Part shown: positions 8,903 through 19,900 of the stretch, in pieces
Position numbering within the stretch: the first letter of the stretch is position 1
Layout: the number at the start of each line of letters is the position of its first letter
NCBI RefSeq assembly: GCF_001513975.1
Contig: NZ_KQ947991.1
Coordinates: 1-64,000 of the forward strand
DNA from: Streptomyces curacoi
Lineage (GTDB): Bacteria > Actinomycetota > Actinomycetes > Streptomycetales > Streptomycetaceae
Reading direction: 5' to 3'
DNA length: 64,000 bases
Translations under genes and position numbers: made by a program
The notes under the pieces: model-generated
The model's database searches: none
The model's input: only the letters and a program-made list of their open reading frames with translations
What the model was told of the DNA's origin: nothing

Positions 8903-9712
8903 TCACCAGTGCGGGGTGAGGGACTTCGAGGACACCGGGAAGTCGAAGTAGGTGTCCGGGTAGGGCTCGGGCTTGTACGTGTAGTGCCACCATTCTTCGG
9001 CGAGGTTCACGAATCCGAGGGCTTCGAGGGTGCTCTTGAGCAGCAGCCGGTTGGCGCGTTGTTCGCCCTGGATGCGCGGGTCGAGGGTGTGGGAGAGGGT
9101 GTCGAAGCAGTCGAAGCCGGTGCCCATGTCGACGGAGTTGTCGGGGAATCGCTCGTCCTGGGGTGCGTAGCAGGGGACCAAGGGCTCTCCGGGTACGTAC
9201 GGCCTGGTGGGCTTGGCCGGCAGCCGGACGAGCGTCAGGTCGACGGTGGAGCCGCGGCTGTGGCCGGATTTCTCCGCGATGTAACCGTCCGAGAACAGAC
9301 GGGTCTTGTCGACGTTCGGGTAGAACTCCTCCTTCATGGCCTCGTCGTCGAGGTCCTCCGCCCAGCGCACGAAGTGGTCGACGGCGCGCTGCGGGCGGTA
9401 GCAGTCGTACACCTTGAGGGTGTAGCCCTGGGGCAGCAGCCGTTGCTGGGCCTTGTGGAGCGCTTCGGCGGCGGGTCGGGTGAGGATGCAGAGAGGCTGT
9501 CGGTAGCCGTCGATGCGCTCGCCCACGAAGTTGTGCGGGGTGAAGTACCTCATCTCCTGGACGATGGTGCGGTCGACGCTTCTCAGCGCCACGAAGTCCT
9601 TCGGCGCTTTTGGTTCGGTCTTCGCCTGGGCGGTGGTGGGGGCGGCGGTCACCGCCAGCAAGGTGGCGAACGTGGCGACCAGTCCCCGCACCGCGGTCGA
9701 GAGTCGTGTCAT
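8903..9712 (-). CDS. Secreted D-alanyl-D-alanine dipeptidase (VanX/DdpX family)
   Basis: A 269-residue zinc peptidase of the M15D family, expected to cleave free D-Ala-D-Ala. The N-terminus (MTRLSTAVRGLVATFATLLA...AQA) is a signal peptide, so this is an exported version, unlike the cytoplasmic VanX of resistance clusters. Zinc and catalytic residues are in place: SGHSRGSTVDLT (about 150; His and Asp ligands) and EEWWHY (about 240; catalytic Glu and third ligand His). There is no vanH/vanA neighbour, so cell-wall turnover or peptide salvage is more likely than glycopeptide resistance. No clear ribosome binding site precedes the ATG; the frame extends upstream without a better start. Confidence 0.92.
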   Translation of the reverse strand: MTRLSTAVRGLVATFATLLAVTAAPTTAQAKTEPKAPKDFVALRSVDRTIVQEMRYFTPHNFVGERIDGYRQPLCILTRPAAEALHKAQQRLLPQGYTLKVYDCYRPQRAVDHFVRWAEDLDDEAMKEEFYPNVDKTRLFSDGYIAEKSGHSRGSTVDLTLVRLPAKPTRPYVPGEPLVPCYAPQDERFPDNSVDMGTGFDCFDTLSHTLDPRIQGEQRANRLLLKSTLEALGFVNLAEEWWHYTYKPEPYPDTYFDFPVSSKSLTPHW

Positions 9713-9935
9713 GTGTTCTGCATCTATCAGGAGTGTGTTCCGCCGGGGAAGCGATCGGATGCAGTGCGCCCGGAAAGTCGAGCGGGGGCGGCCGGTGCCA
9801 CCCCCGTGAGCCCCGGCCGCCCCTCCCCTACCTCGACGCCGGACGGGCCGGTCCGGTTCGTCTGCCGCCCTGCCGCTTTCCGGTTGCCCATGGCACACTT
9901 CTGACGTCCCGTCAGGTCCACTGCCAGGAGGGGCT

Positions 9936-10382
9936 ATGCCACGCAAGCGCACACCGGTGGTCGTCGGGTGGTTCGACGGTGACGGGGACGAGTTCCGGCT
10001 CCTGGGCACCCGTTGCTCGACCTGCGCGTCGGTCTTCTTTCCGCGCGAGGACGCCCACTGCCGCAACCCGGGCTGCCCGGGTGGTGAGCTGGACGAGGTC
10101 CCGCTCTCACGGCGCGGGCGCGTGTGGTCCTACACGGACAGCCGGTACCGACCCCCGTCACCCTATGTGACCAACCCGGAACTTCCCTGGGAGCCGTACG
10201 CGTTGATCGCTGTGGAGCTGGAGTCCGAACGCCTAGTGGTGCTGGGGCAGGCGGTTCCCGGTGTCACCGTCGCCGATCTGACGGTGGGCATGGAGGTGGA
10301 GGTCGTTCCCGGCGTGCTCCATGAGGACGCGGAGACGATCTGGACGACCTGGCAGTGGCGGCCGACGGGGGTGACGGCATGA
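9936..10382 (+). CDS. DUF35 zinc-ribbon/OB-fold protein (Ltp partner)
   Basis: A 148-residue protein with a rubredoxin-like zinc ribbon (C27, C30, C42, C47) followed by an OB-fold (RGRVWSYT...VVLGQAVPG). Such proteins bind thiolase-like lipid-transfer proteins and acyl-CoA, for example the ChsH2-DUF35/Ltp2 aldolase of steroid side-chain breakdown. AGGAGG lies just before the ATG. The stop overlaps the next start (ATGA at 10379), so the two proteins are translationally coupled and very probably form a complex. Confidence 0.88.
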   Translation: MPRKRTPVVVGWFDGDGDEFRLLGTRCSTCASVFFPREDAHCRNPGCPGGELDEVPLSRRGRVWSYTDSRYRPPSPYVTNPELPWEPYALIAVELESERLVVLGQAVPGVTVADLTVGMEVEVVPGVLHEDAETIWTTWQWRPTGVTA

Positions 10383-11569
10383 CGGGAGACGTGGCGGTGC
10401 TCGGCGCGGGGATGCATCCCTGGGGCAAGTGGGGGCGCGCCTTTGTCGAGTACGGGGTGGCGGCGGCACGCGCGGCGCTCGCCGACGCCGGACTGGAGTG
10501 GCGGGACATCGGGTCGATCGTCGGTGCGGACACCGTGCGGGGCGGCTACCCGGGCTATGTGGCCGGGGCGACGTTCGCGAAGGCGCTCGGCTGGCAGGGT
10601 GCCCGGGTCACGAGCGTGTACGCGGCGTGCGCGTCCGGGGCGCAGGCCGTCGACACCGCTCGGGCCCAGATACTGTCGGGGCTCGCGGACGTGGTGCTGG
10701 TGGTGGGCGCCGATGCGGCACCCAAAGGGTTCTTCCGGCCGGCGGGCGGTGACCGGCCCGACGATCCGGACTGGCTGCGTTTCCGCGTCCTCGGTGCGAC
10801 CAATCCGGCGTACTTCGGGCTGTACGCGCGTCGGCGGATGGCCGTGCACGGAGACACGCCGGAGGACTTCGCGCAGGTCAAGGTGAAGAACGCCGCCCTG
10901 GGCGCCCTGAATCCCTACGCGCGTTACCGCAAGCGGGTCACCGCCGAGGAGGTCGCCGCGTCTGCCGTGGTCGCCGATCCGCTGCGTCTGCTCGACATCT
11001 GCGCGACCTCGGACGGAGGGGCGGCGCTGGTGCTGGCCGGCATGGAGTTCGCGCGTCGACACGGGGTGAGGGATCCGGTGCGGATCCGGGCGGTGTCCAC
11101 TGTCACGCCGCGCTATCCCAACACGGTCCTGGATCTGCCCGACATAGCGACGGACTCCGCGGTGGCCGTGCAGCCGACGGCCGAGACGTTCCGGGCGTCG
11201 ATCGCGGGCGCGGCCTACGAGGAAGCGGGGGTCGGCCCCGAGGACCTCTCCTTCGCCGAGGTCTACGACCTGTCCACCGCGCTGGAGTTGCAGTGGTACG
11301 AGGATCTGGGGCTGTGCGGCGAGGGACAGGCCACGAAGCTGCTGAGGGACGGCGCGACGACGTTGGGTGGACGAATACCGGTGAACGTCAGCGGTGGGCT
11401 GGCCTCCTTCGGGGAAGCGGTCCCGGCTCAGGCGATCGCCCAGGTCTGCGAGCTCACCCGGCAGCTGAGGGGTGACGCGGGTGACCGGCAGGTCACCGGG
11501 GCGCGTGTCGGCATCGCGGCGAACCAGGGGCTGTTCGGGCACGGGTCGGCGGTGATCGCCGTCCGGTGA
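10379..11569 (+). CDS. Lipid-transfer protein / SCP-x-type thiolase-like protein
   Basis: A 396-residue thiolase-fold protein with the nucleophile-loop cysteine C84 (YAACASGAQAV). In the C-terminal half the usual thiolase GHPxGATG is replaced by GGLASFGEAVPA, so the second thiolase histidine is missing, as in the Ltp group. A conventional beta-ketothiolase is therefore unlikely. The likely role is a retro-aldolase or acyl-CoA-handling step together with the DUF35 protein encoded immediately upstream. No steroid-degradation genes are nearby, so the substrate is unknown. Confidence 0.85.
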   Translation: MTGDVAVLGAGMHPWGKWGRAFVEYGVAAARAALADAGLEWRDIGSIVGADTVRGGYPGYVAGATFAKALGWQGARVTSVYAACASGAQAVDTARAQILSGLADVVLVVGADAAPKGFFRPAGGDRPDDPDWLRFRVLGATNPAYFGLYARRRMAVHGDTPEDFAQVKVKNAALGALNPYARYRKRVTAEEVAASAVVADPLRLLDICATSDGGAALVLAGMEFARRHGVRDPVRIRAVSTVTPRYPNTVLDLPDIATDSAVAVQPTAETFRASIAGAAYEEAGVGPEDLSFAEVYDLSTALELQWYEDLGLCGEGQATKLLRDGATTLGGRIPVNVSGGLASFGEAVPAQAIAQVCELTRQLRGDAGDRQVTGARVGIAANQGLFGHGSAVIAVR

Positions 11570-11738
11570 AGCAGGGTGGTGCGACGAGCCCGAGTGGTCG
11601 GTCGCGTGAGCGTGGCGTCATCGGCGTACCGAGCAGGAGGATGCGTCAGTCCTACGCTGTGTGAGCGAGCCGGAATCCTGCGTGAACGTCTCATGAACTG
11701 GGCTCGGGCGGTGTGCGCAGTAGCGCCATCATGCTCCC

Positions 11739-13394
11739 GTGCGCTCCTGGACGGATACTCTCCGCTTCGCCTTCCAACCGGTGGTCAATCTGACGACCGG
11801 CGGAGTCGCGGGGCTGGAGATACTCGCCCGCCCGGAGACCGGCGACGTCCTGGCCGAGGCACGCCGCGATCCCGAAATCGACGGCACACTCGCCGTGTTG
11901 GCGTTCCGTGCGGCGGCTCGCAAGGAGACGTTGCTGCCCCTGTACGTCAACGTGTTCGCCGGGACCCTCGCCGACCTCGGCGGCCTCACACCGCTGCACG
12001 ACGCCGTGCGCGCGGCGGGGCGGCTGCCGTGGGAGGTGACGGTCGACGTCGGCCCGCCGTACACGCATGTGCCTCAGCAGGCACTGCTGGAGGCGATCGG
12101 CGCGCTGCGCGAGCAGGGTTTCCGGATCAGCGCCGATGGTGTCGGCGACGGGGACGTGCCGCTGCGGTTGCTCACCGACATGACGCCGGACCTGGTGAAA
12201 CTCGACGCGTGCCTGCTGGCGCGGCCGGCGGCGGTACGGGCGATGCGGACCCTGTGCGAGCAGTTGGACGCGCTCCTGTGCGTGGAGGGGGTGGAGACGG
12301 AGCTGCAGTGCGCGTCCGTACGGTCGGCCGGTGCGCAGCTGGCCCAGGGTGAGCTGTTCGCTCCGCCCGCTCGGTTGCCCGCGGCAGAGGTATACGTTCC
12401 GCCTCGCTCCCCAGGAGCGGTCGTGCCGCCGCCCTCGGGGCCGTCGGTGCGGGAGTTCGTGCGGCCGGCCGCGTTGCTCCCCGCCGGCGCGTCGGCGGGA
12501 CAGGTGCGGGCGCTGCTGACCGGGTCGCCGGACGTGTCCGGGGTGCTGCTGGTGGACGCGAACGGCGTGCCCGTCCGGTCCGTGCACCGCTCGCGTTTCC
12601 TGCTGTCGATGTCGGGACGGTACGGCCATGCCCTGTATGCCGACCGGCCCGCGGCCAAGCTCAGCGATCCGCCGCGCACGGTGGGCGTCGATGCCACCGC
12701 GTGGGAGGTGCTGGACGTGGTAGCGGTCGGCGGCCGGGACCGCACGTCGGACGATGTGGCCGTGGTCGACCGGTACGGCCGGTGCGTGGGCGTGGTACGG
12801 CTCGCGGACCTGGTGCGGGCTCTTGCCGAGACCCGCGTCGAAGAGGCCGCCGGGCTCAATCCGCTGACCCGGCTGCCGGGTTCGGACGCAATCACGGGTG
12901 AGGTGGACCGGCGGATCGCCGACGGGCGTACGTTCGCGCTGAGCTGGCTGGACGTGGACCACTTCAAGCAGGTCAATGACGGCGCCGGGTTCGCCGCGGG
13001 AGACGAGCTGATCCGGTCGGTCGGGCGGGCGCTGCAGCGGGCGGCGTCCGACAGTACCCGGGTGGGCCACATCGGCGGGGACGACTTCCTCGTACTCGCG
13101 GATCCGGAGGGGCTGCATCCGCTGGCCGCCTCCGTGCTGGACACGTCGTGGTCGGCGGGCGGACGTCCCGTCACCCTGTCGCTGGCCACGGTCCTGTGCC
13201 GGCCCGGGAGCGTGACGGACCATCGGCAGGCCGCCGCCTGTCTCGCGCCGCTGAAGAAGGCCGCGAAGTCACTGAGCGGGGCGAGCTGGGTGCTGGGCCG
13301 CGCCGGACTGCCCGGACACGAGATCCTGCGCGGGGTGGAAGCGGCGTCGGACCAGGCCGAGTGGGCGGCGGTGGCGGAGCCGGGCAGGGGGTGA
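11739..13394 (+). CDS. EAL-CBS-GGDEF signalling protein, EAL part degenerate
   Basis: A 551-residue cytoplasmic protein with domains in the order EAL (1-220), CBS pair (about 240-370) and GGDEF (about 375-540). The EAL domain keeps Glu in GLEILARP, Asn in YVNVFAG, Lys in LVKLD, CVEGVET and AQGELF, but the LEITE motif has become WEVTVDVG and DDFGTG has become ADGVGDG. Metal binding and phosphodiesterase activity are therefore doubtful. The GGDEF domain has LDVDHFKQVND and the signature GGDDF, with Asp for Glu, and no RxxD inhibitory site. It may synthesise, sense or simply bind c-di-GMP. The start is GTG; an ATG eight bases earlier is out of frame. Confidence 0.88.
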   Translation: MRSWTDTLRFAFQPVVNLTTGGVAGLEILARPETGDVLAEARRDPEIDGTLAVLAFRAAARKETLLPLYVNVFAGTLADLGGLTPLHDAVRAAGRLPWEVTVDVGPPYTHVPQQALLEAIGALREQGFRISADGVGDGDVPLRLLTDMTPDLVKLDACLLARPAAVRAMRTLCEQLDALLCVEGVETELQCASVRSAGAQLAQGELFAPPARLPAAEVYVPPRSPGAVVPPPSGPSVREFVRPAALLPAGASAGQVRALLTGSPDVSGVLLVDANGVPVRSVHRSRFLLSMSGRYGHALYADRPAAKLSDPPRTVGVDATAWEVLDVVAVGGRDRTSDDVAVVDRYGRCVGVVRLADLVRALAETRVEEAAGLNPLTRLPGSDAITGEVDRRIADGRTFALSWLDVDHFKQVNDGAGFAAGDELIRSVGRALQRAASDSTRVGHIGGDDFLVLADPEGLHPLAASVLDTSWSAGGRPVTLSLATVLCRPGSVTDHRQAAACLAPLKKAAKSLSGASWVLGRAGLPGHEILRGVEAASDQAEWAAVAEPGRG

Positions 13395-13878
13395 GACGCT
13401 TCTTCTACGAGGTCGGCGGAGGCCGGGAGGCGTCCGTACGGCCTGAGCACAGACATGGCCTTCGACCCCTGCCGGGTTCAGCAGGAACTGGCCTCCCTGC
13501 CGGCCTCAGCAGGGCCTCGGTGTCCGTCCCACCCGCGAACGGGCGTGCCGCGAGCCCGGTCGCCGACGGTCCGTGACCCGTCGGCGCGCCCTCAACCGTT
13601 GCGTCGGCGACCTTGACGCCCCCTGAACGCCGGTGAACACTTCCCGGTGTCGGCCGACATCGCCGTACATTCTCGGCGTATCCACGCACTGCGCCGCGCG
13701 GTTCCGCCTTGCACCAAGGCCCTTTCCCCCACGGGCGAGTCGGCTGCGACGGCACGCTCGTCACGGACGCCGGGCGGGGCGCGGGACCCTCCCTGCCTTC
13801 GGCTGAAGTCGCCATGGGAAACGCACCCCGCACGGAGAAACCGGGGCCGATCGTCCCGGTCAGGGCCTAGGAGCCGCC
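13395..13878. other. 484-base intergenic region before glpF
   Basis: I see no convincing gene: open frames here have no ribosome binding site or family likeness. The region should hold the glpF promoter. GGGCCTAGGAGCC just before the glpF ATG provides the ribosome binding site. I could not identify a GylR-type operator and there is no gylR-like regulator gene beside it. Confidence 0.5.
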
Positions 13879-14604
13879 ATGAGCAACGCAGACATCTTCC
13901 TCGGTGAGGTCATCGGTACCGCGATCCTGATCCTCTTCGGGGCCGGAGTGGTCGCCGCCGTCGTACTCAACTACTCCAAGGCGAAGGACGCGGGCTGGGT
14001 CGTCATCGCGTTCGGCTGGGGATTCGGCGTGATGACCGGCGCGTACACGGCAGCCCCGCTCTCCGGCGGGCATCTGAATCCGGCGGTGACACTCGGGATC
14101 GCCATCGACACCGGTGAGTGGGACAAGGTCCACTTCTACATCGCCGGCCAGATGGTCGGCGCGATTCTCGGTGCGGTGCTGTGCTGGCTGGTCTACTTCG
14201 CCCAGTTCCAGGCCAACGCCGACGAGGAGATCGCTCAGCCGACCCTCGGGATCTTCTCCACGGCGCCCGCGATCCGCAATCCCGTGGCGAACCTCGTCAC
14301 CGAGATCATCGCGACCATCGCGCTGGTGCTGCCGATCCTGGCCTTCGGCCTGACCAAGGGGCTCGGCGAGTCCGGCACCGCGATTCTGATCGTCTCGTTC
14401 CTGGTGGTCGGTATCGGTCTGTCGCTGGGCGGTCCCACGGGATACGCCATCAACCCGGCCCGCGACCTGGGCCCGCGCATCACCCACGCCTTGCTCCCGA
14501 TCCCCAACAAGGGCACCTCGGACTGGGGTTACGCGTGGGTCCCGGTGGTGGGCCCGCTGATCGGCGGGGCGCTGTCCGGGCTCATCTTCAACGCAGCCTT
14601 CTGA
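13879..14604 (+). CDS. glpF: Glycerol facilitator (MIP family aquaglyceroporin)
   Basis: A 241-residue membrane channel for glycerol entry, with six hydrophobic spans. The two NPA boxes are present: GGHLNPAVT (67-69) and GYAINPARDLGPR (about 193). Asp after the second NPA is the mark of glycerol-conducting members. AGGAGCC precedes the ATG. It is 22 bases upstream of glpK, in one operon. Confidence 0.96.
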   Translation: MSNADIFLGEVIGTAILILFGAGVVAAVVLNYSKAKDAGWVVIAFGWGFGVMTGAYTAAPLSGGHLNPAVTLGIAIDTGEWDKVHFYIAGQMVGAILGAVLCWLVYFAQFQANADEEIAQPTLGIFSTAPAIRNPVANLVTEIIATIALVLPILAFGLTKGLGESGTAILIVSFLVVGIGLSLGGPTGYAINPARDLGPRITHALLPIPNKGTSDWGYAWVPVVGPLIGGALSGLIFNAAF

Positions 14605-14626
14605 AGGAACCGACGAAGGGGACGTC

Positions 14627-16138
<1,512 letters not shown>

Positions 16139-16158
16139 CCGTGCACTCGGGCGCGGTC

Positions 16159-16244
16159 CACGCGCGCGTGCGTCGTGCGTGAACGACGGGCGTGCGTCGT
16201 GCGTGAACCACGCGCGCGTCGTGCGTGAACCACGCGCGCGCGTG
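16159..16244. repeat. Short tandem repeats after glpK
   Basis: CGTCGTGCGTGAAC occurs at 16171-16184, 16195-16208 and 16217-16230, spaced 24 and 22 bases, separated by CACGCGCG-type palindromic blocks (16159-16170, 16231-16244). The tract lies between glpK and its terminator and is not coding. Confidence 0.8.
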
Positions 16245-16281
16245 TCTCTCGTGAGGCGCACGCACGCGTGCCCATGAGCCG

Positions 16282-16315
16282 CGGCCCGTACCCCGGTCGG
16301 CGGGGGTACGGGCCG
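16282..16315. terminator. Bidirectional terminator between glpK and cvnD
   Basis: CGGCCCGTACCCC (16282-16294) pairs perfectly with GGGGTACGGGCCG (16303-16315), a 13-bp stem between two convergent genes. Confidence 0.8.
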
Positions 16316-16331
16316 TGTCGCGCGCCGGCCC

Positions 16332-16937
16332 TCAGGTGGTCACGGTCTGGCGGCGGTCCGCCTGGTAGGCCATGGCGTGCTGAACGACGCCGATGAGGAC
16401 TTCCTTGACGGACTCCCGGTCGCGGGCGTCGCACAGCAGCAGCGGTACGTCGTCGTCGAGGTCGAGGGCCTGACGGACGTCCTCAACCGGGTAACGGGCG
16501 GCTCCCTCGAAGCAGTTGACTGCGACGAGGAAGGGTATGGAGCGTCGTTCGAAGTAGTCGACGGCCGCGAAGCAGTCCTCCAGGCGGCGGGTGTCGGCGA
16601 GGACCACCGCGCCGAGCGCGCCCTCCGAGAGCTCGTCCCACATGAACCAGAACCGCTCCTGACCGGGCGTGCCGAAGAGGTACAGCACCAGGTCCTCGCG
16701 CAGCGTGATGCGGCCGAAGTCCATGGCCACGGTGGTGGTGCGCTTGCCCTCGACACCGCTCGTGTCGTCGACCGGGCGTCCGGCCTCGGTGAGCAGTTCC
16801 TCGGTGCGCAGCGGCCTGATCTCGCTGACCGCGCCGACGAGGGTGGTCTTGCCCACGCCGAAGCCGCCGGCCACCAGGATCTTGAGCGTGACGGGCTCGA
16901 CCGGAGGCTTCCCGCGCTCAGAACGCCCGAAGATCAT
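16332..16937 (-). CDS. cvnD: Conservon small GTPase (CvnD)
   Basis: A 201-residue Ras-like GTPase of the CvnD/MglA-like group. The P-loop is GGFGVGKTT (24-32), the switch region KRTTTVAMDFGRI, the DxxG position is FGTPGQERF (so Thr-Pro replaces the usual residues), and VAVNCFE stands at the NKxD position. Conservons are four-gene modules in actinobacteria (sensor-like A, roadblock B, DUF742 C, GTPase D) thought to form a membrane-associated heterocomplex similar to G-protein signalling. Here cvnD is separated from cvnC by a 3.6-kb oxoprolinase gene. Its start lies 20 bases inside that gene's end, with AGGAGAAGAG as ribosome binding site, so it is translationally coupled to it. Confidence 0.93.
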   Translation of the reverse strand: MIFGRSERGKPPVEPVTLKILVAGGFGVGKTTLVGAVSEIRPLRTEELLTEAGRPVDDTSGVEGKRTTTVAMDFGRITLREDLVLYLFGTPGQERFWFMWDELSEGALGAVVLADTRRLEDCFAAVDYFERRSIPFLVAVNCFEGAARYPVEDVRQALDLDDDVPLLLCDARDRESVKEVLIGVVQHAMAYQADRRQTVTT

Positions 16938-19900
16938 CGATCTCTTCTCCTGCTTGGTAAGGGTCGGGTGACGGTGGGCCGTAGCCTCCGCCGCCGGGGG
17001 TTTCGATGACGAGTACGTCGCCGGGGCCGACGTCCACAGAGTCGCTTCCGGCGAGTGCGGTGACCGTGCCGTCCGCGCGTTCGACGCGGTTGGCTCCCAG
17101 CGCGCCCGGTTCGCCGCCCGCCATGCCGTACGGCGGGACCCTTCGGTGCTGGGACAGCGTGGAGACGGTCATGGGCTCGTGGAACCGGATGCGGCGCACG
17201 GCACCGTCCCCGCCGCGCCACTGCCCGGCGCCCCCGCTGCCACGCCGTACGGCGAACTCGTCGAGCTGTACGGGCAGTCGCCACTCCAGGACTTCGGGAT
17301 CGGTGAGCCGTGAGTTGGTCATGTGGGTCTGGACGACGGGCGCGCCGGGGAATCCGTCGCCGGCGCCGGATCCGGAGGCCACGGTCTCGTAGTACTGGTG
17401 GCGTTCGTTGCCGAAGGTGACGTTGTTCATCGTGCCGGAGCCCTCGGCCTGGACGCCCAGCGCGGCGTAGAGGGCGCCGGTGATGGCCTGGGAGGTCTCC
17501 ACGTTGCCCGCGACGACCGCCGCAGGGGGTTCGGGCGCGAGCATGGAGCGGGGCGGCACGATGATCCGCAGAGGGCGCAGACAGCCGTCGTTGAGCGGGA
17601 TGTCGTCGGCGACAAGGGTGCGGAAGACGTACAGGACAGCCGCGTTGACGACCGAGAAGGGGGCGTTGAAGTTCGTGGCCAGCTGCGGTGATGTGCCGGT
17701 GAAGTCGACGGTGGCGGAGCGGTTCTCGCGGTCCACGCGCACGCGTACCCGGATGACGGCGCCGGAGTCGGTCTCGTAGGCGTACTCGCCGTCGTCCAGG
17801 GCGTCGATGACGCGGCGGACCGCTTCCTCGGCGTTGTCCTGGACGTGCCTCATATAGGCCTGGACGACGTCGAGGCCGAAGTCCTCGATCATCCGGGCGA
17901 CTTCGTCGACGCCCTTCTGGTTGGCCGCGATCTGGGCGCGCAGATCGGCCAGGTTGGTCTTCGGGTTGCGGGACGGGTAGGGCGCCTCGGTGAGCAGGCG
18001 GAGGGTCTCCTCCTCGCGGAAGCGGCCGTTCTCGGCGAGGAGCCAGTTGTCGAAGAGGATTCCCTCCTCCTCGATGGTGCGGCTGTTCGCGGGCATGGAG
18101 CCGGGGGCGATGCCGCCGATCTCGGCGTGGTGGCCGCGTGAGGCGACGTAGAAGAGGATCCGGTCACCCTCCGTGCTCGCGGTGTCGAAGACGGGGGTAA
18201 TCACGGTGACGTCGGGCAGGTGGGTGCCGCCGTGGTACGGGTCGTTGACGGCGTAGGTGTCGCCGGGGCGCATCCGCGGTCCGCGGCGCCGGATGACCTC
18301 CTTGACGCTCGTGCCCATCGAGCCCAGGTGGACGGGGATGTGCGGGGCGTTGGCCACCAGGTTTCCGTCCGGGTCGAAGAGCGCGCAGGAGAAGTCCAGG
18401 CGTTCCTTGATGTTGACGGACTGGGCGGTGGATTCGAGGCGGGCGCCCATCTGCTCGGCGATGGACATGAAGAGGTTGTTGAACACCTCAAGGAGAACCG
18501 GGTCGGCTTTTGTGTCGACGTCGGAACTCTGCGTAATCGCCATGCGTTCCATGACCAGATGCCCGTCGTCGGACGCCGCGGCCTGCCAGCCGTCGTCGAC
18601 GACGGTCGTCGCACTGGCCTCGGTGATGATCGCCGGGCCGGTGACGGTTTCGCCGGGGGGCAGGTGCTCACGGCGGTGGAGGGGTACGTCGCGCCAGATG
18701 CCGCCCGTGTGGAGGCGGACGGTCTGCGGGGCGGCCGGGCTGCCCTCCGGGGTGGCCTCATAGGGGGCGAGAGCGGAGAGATCGGGGGGTTCGGTGATGC
18801 CGGTGGCTTCGACGGAGAGGGCTTCGACGACGATCGGGCGGTCGAGGGTGAAGGAGTACGTGGCGCGATGACGTTCTTCGAAGGCACGCCGCATCGCGTC
18901 GGGCTCGGTCAGCTCGACGGTGAGGGTGGTGTCCGTGCCGTCGTAGCGGAGCTGTGCGCGGCGGGTGACCTTGATGCGGTTCTCGGGGATGTCCTCGTCG
19001 AGGAGTTCTCTACGAGCGGCTGCTTCGAGGCCGTCGGCCGTCTTCAGGACGCCGGGCATCGAGGCGGCCTGCAACGGTGCCTCGACGGACTGTTCGCGCA
19101 TGGCCGTGGTGTCGGCGAGGCCGATGCCGAGCGCGGAGAGGACGCCGGCCATGGGCGGCACGAGGACGGTGCGGATACCGAGCGAATCGGCGACCATGCA
19201 CGCGTGCTGGCCGCCCGCACCGCCGAAGGTGCTGAGGGCGTAGCGAGTGACGTCGTGGCCCTTCTGGACGGAGATCCGCTTCACGGCGTTGGCGATGTTG
19301 GCGACCGCGATCCGCAGGTAGCCCTCGGCGACCTGTTCGGGCGTGCGGTCGTCGCCGGTGTGCTCGCTGATGTCGCGTGCGAGGGCGCTGAAGCGCTCAC
19401 GGACGAGGGCTTCGTCGAGGGCCTGGTCGCCGTCGGGGCCGAAGACCTTGGGAAAGTGGGCGGGCTGGATGCGGCCGAGCATGACGTTGGCGTCGGTCAC
19501 GGCGAGCGGGCCGCCGCCCCGGTAGCAGGCGGGCCCTGGATCCGCGCCCGCCGAGTCAGGCCCTACGCGGTAGCGGGACCCGTCGAAGTGGAGGACCGAG
19601 CCGCCGCCGGCCGCGACGGTGTGGATGTCGAGCATGGGGGCGCGCAGCCGGACGCCGGCGATCTGTGTGGTGAACACACGTTCGTAGTCGCCCGCGAAGT
19701 GCGAGACGTCCGTGGAGGTGCCGCCCATGTCGAAGCCGATGACGCGGTCGTAGCCGGCGAGTTGCGACATGCGTGCCATGCCGACGATGCCGCCGGCGGG
19801 GCCGGAGAGGATGGCGTCCTTGCCGCGGAACTGCCCGGCTTCGGCGAGACCGCCGTTGGACTGCATGAACATCAGCCGTACGCCTCGGAGTTCGTCGGCG

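Noticed and set aside
8903..9712. Vancomycin resistance cluster
   Set aside because: VanX-like gene has a signal peptide and lacks vanH, vanA and two-component genes nearby.
13405..13833. Minus-strand frame of 142 codons before glpF
   Set aside because: No ribosome binding site, low-complexity composition, lies over the expected glpF promoter.
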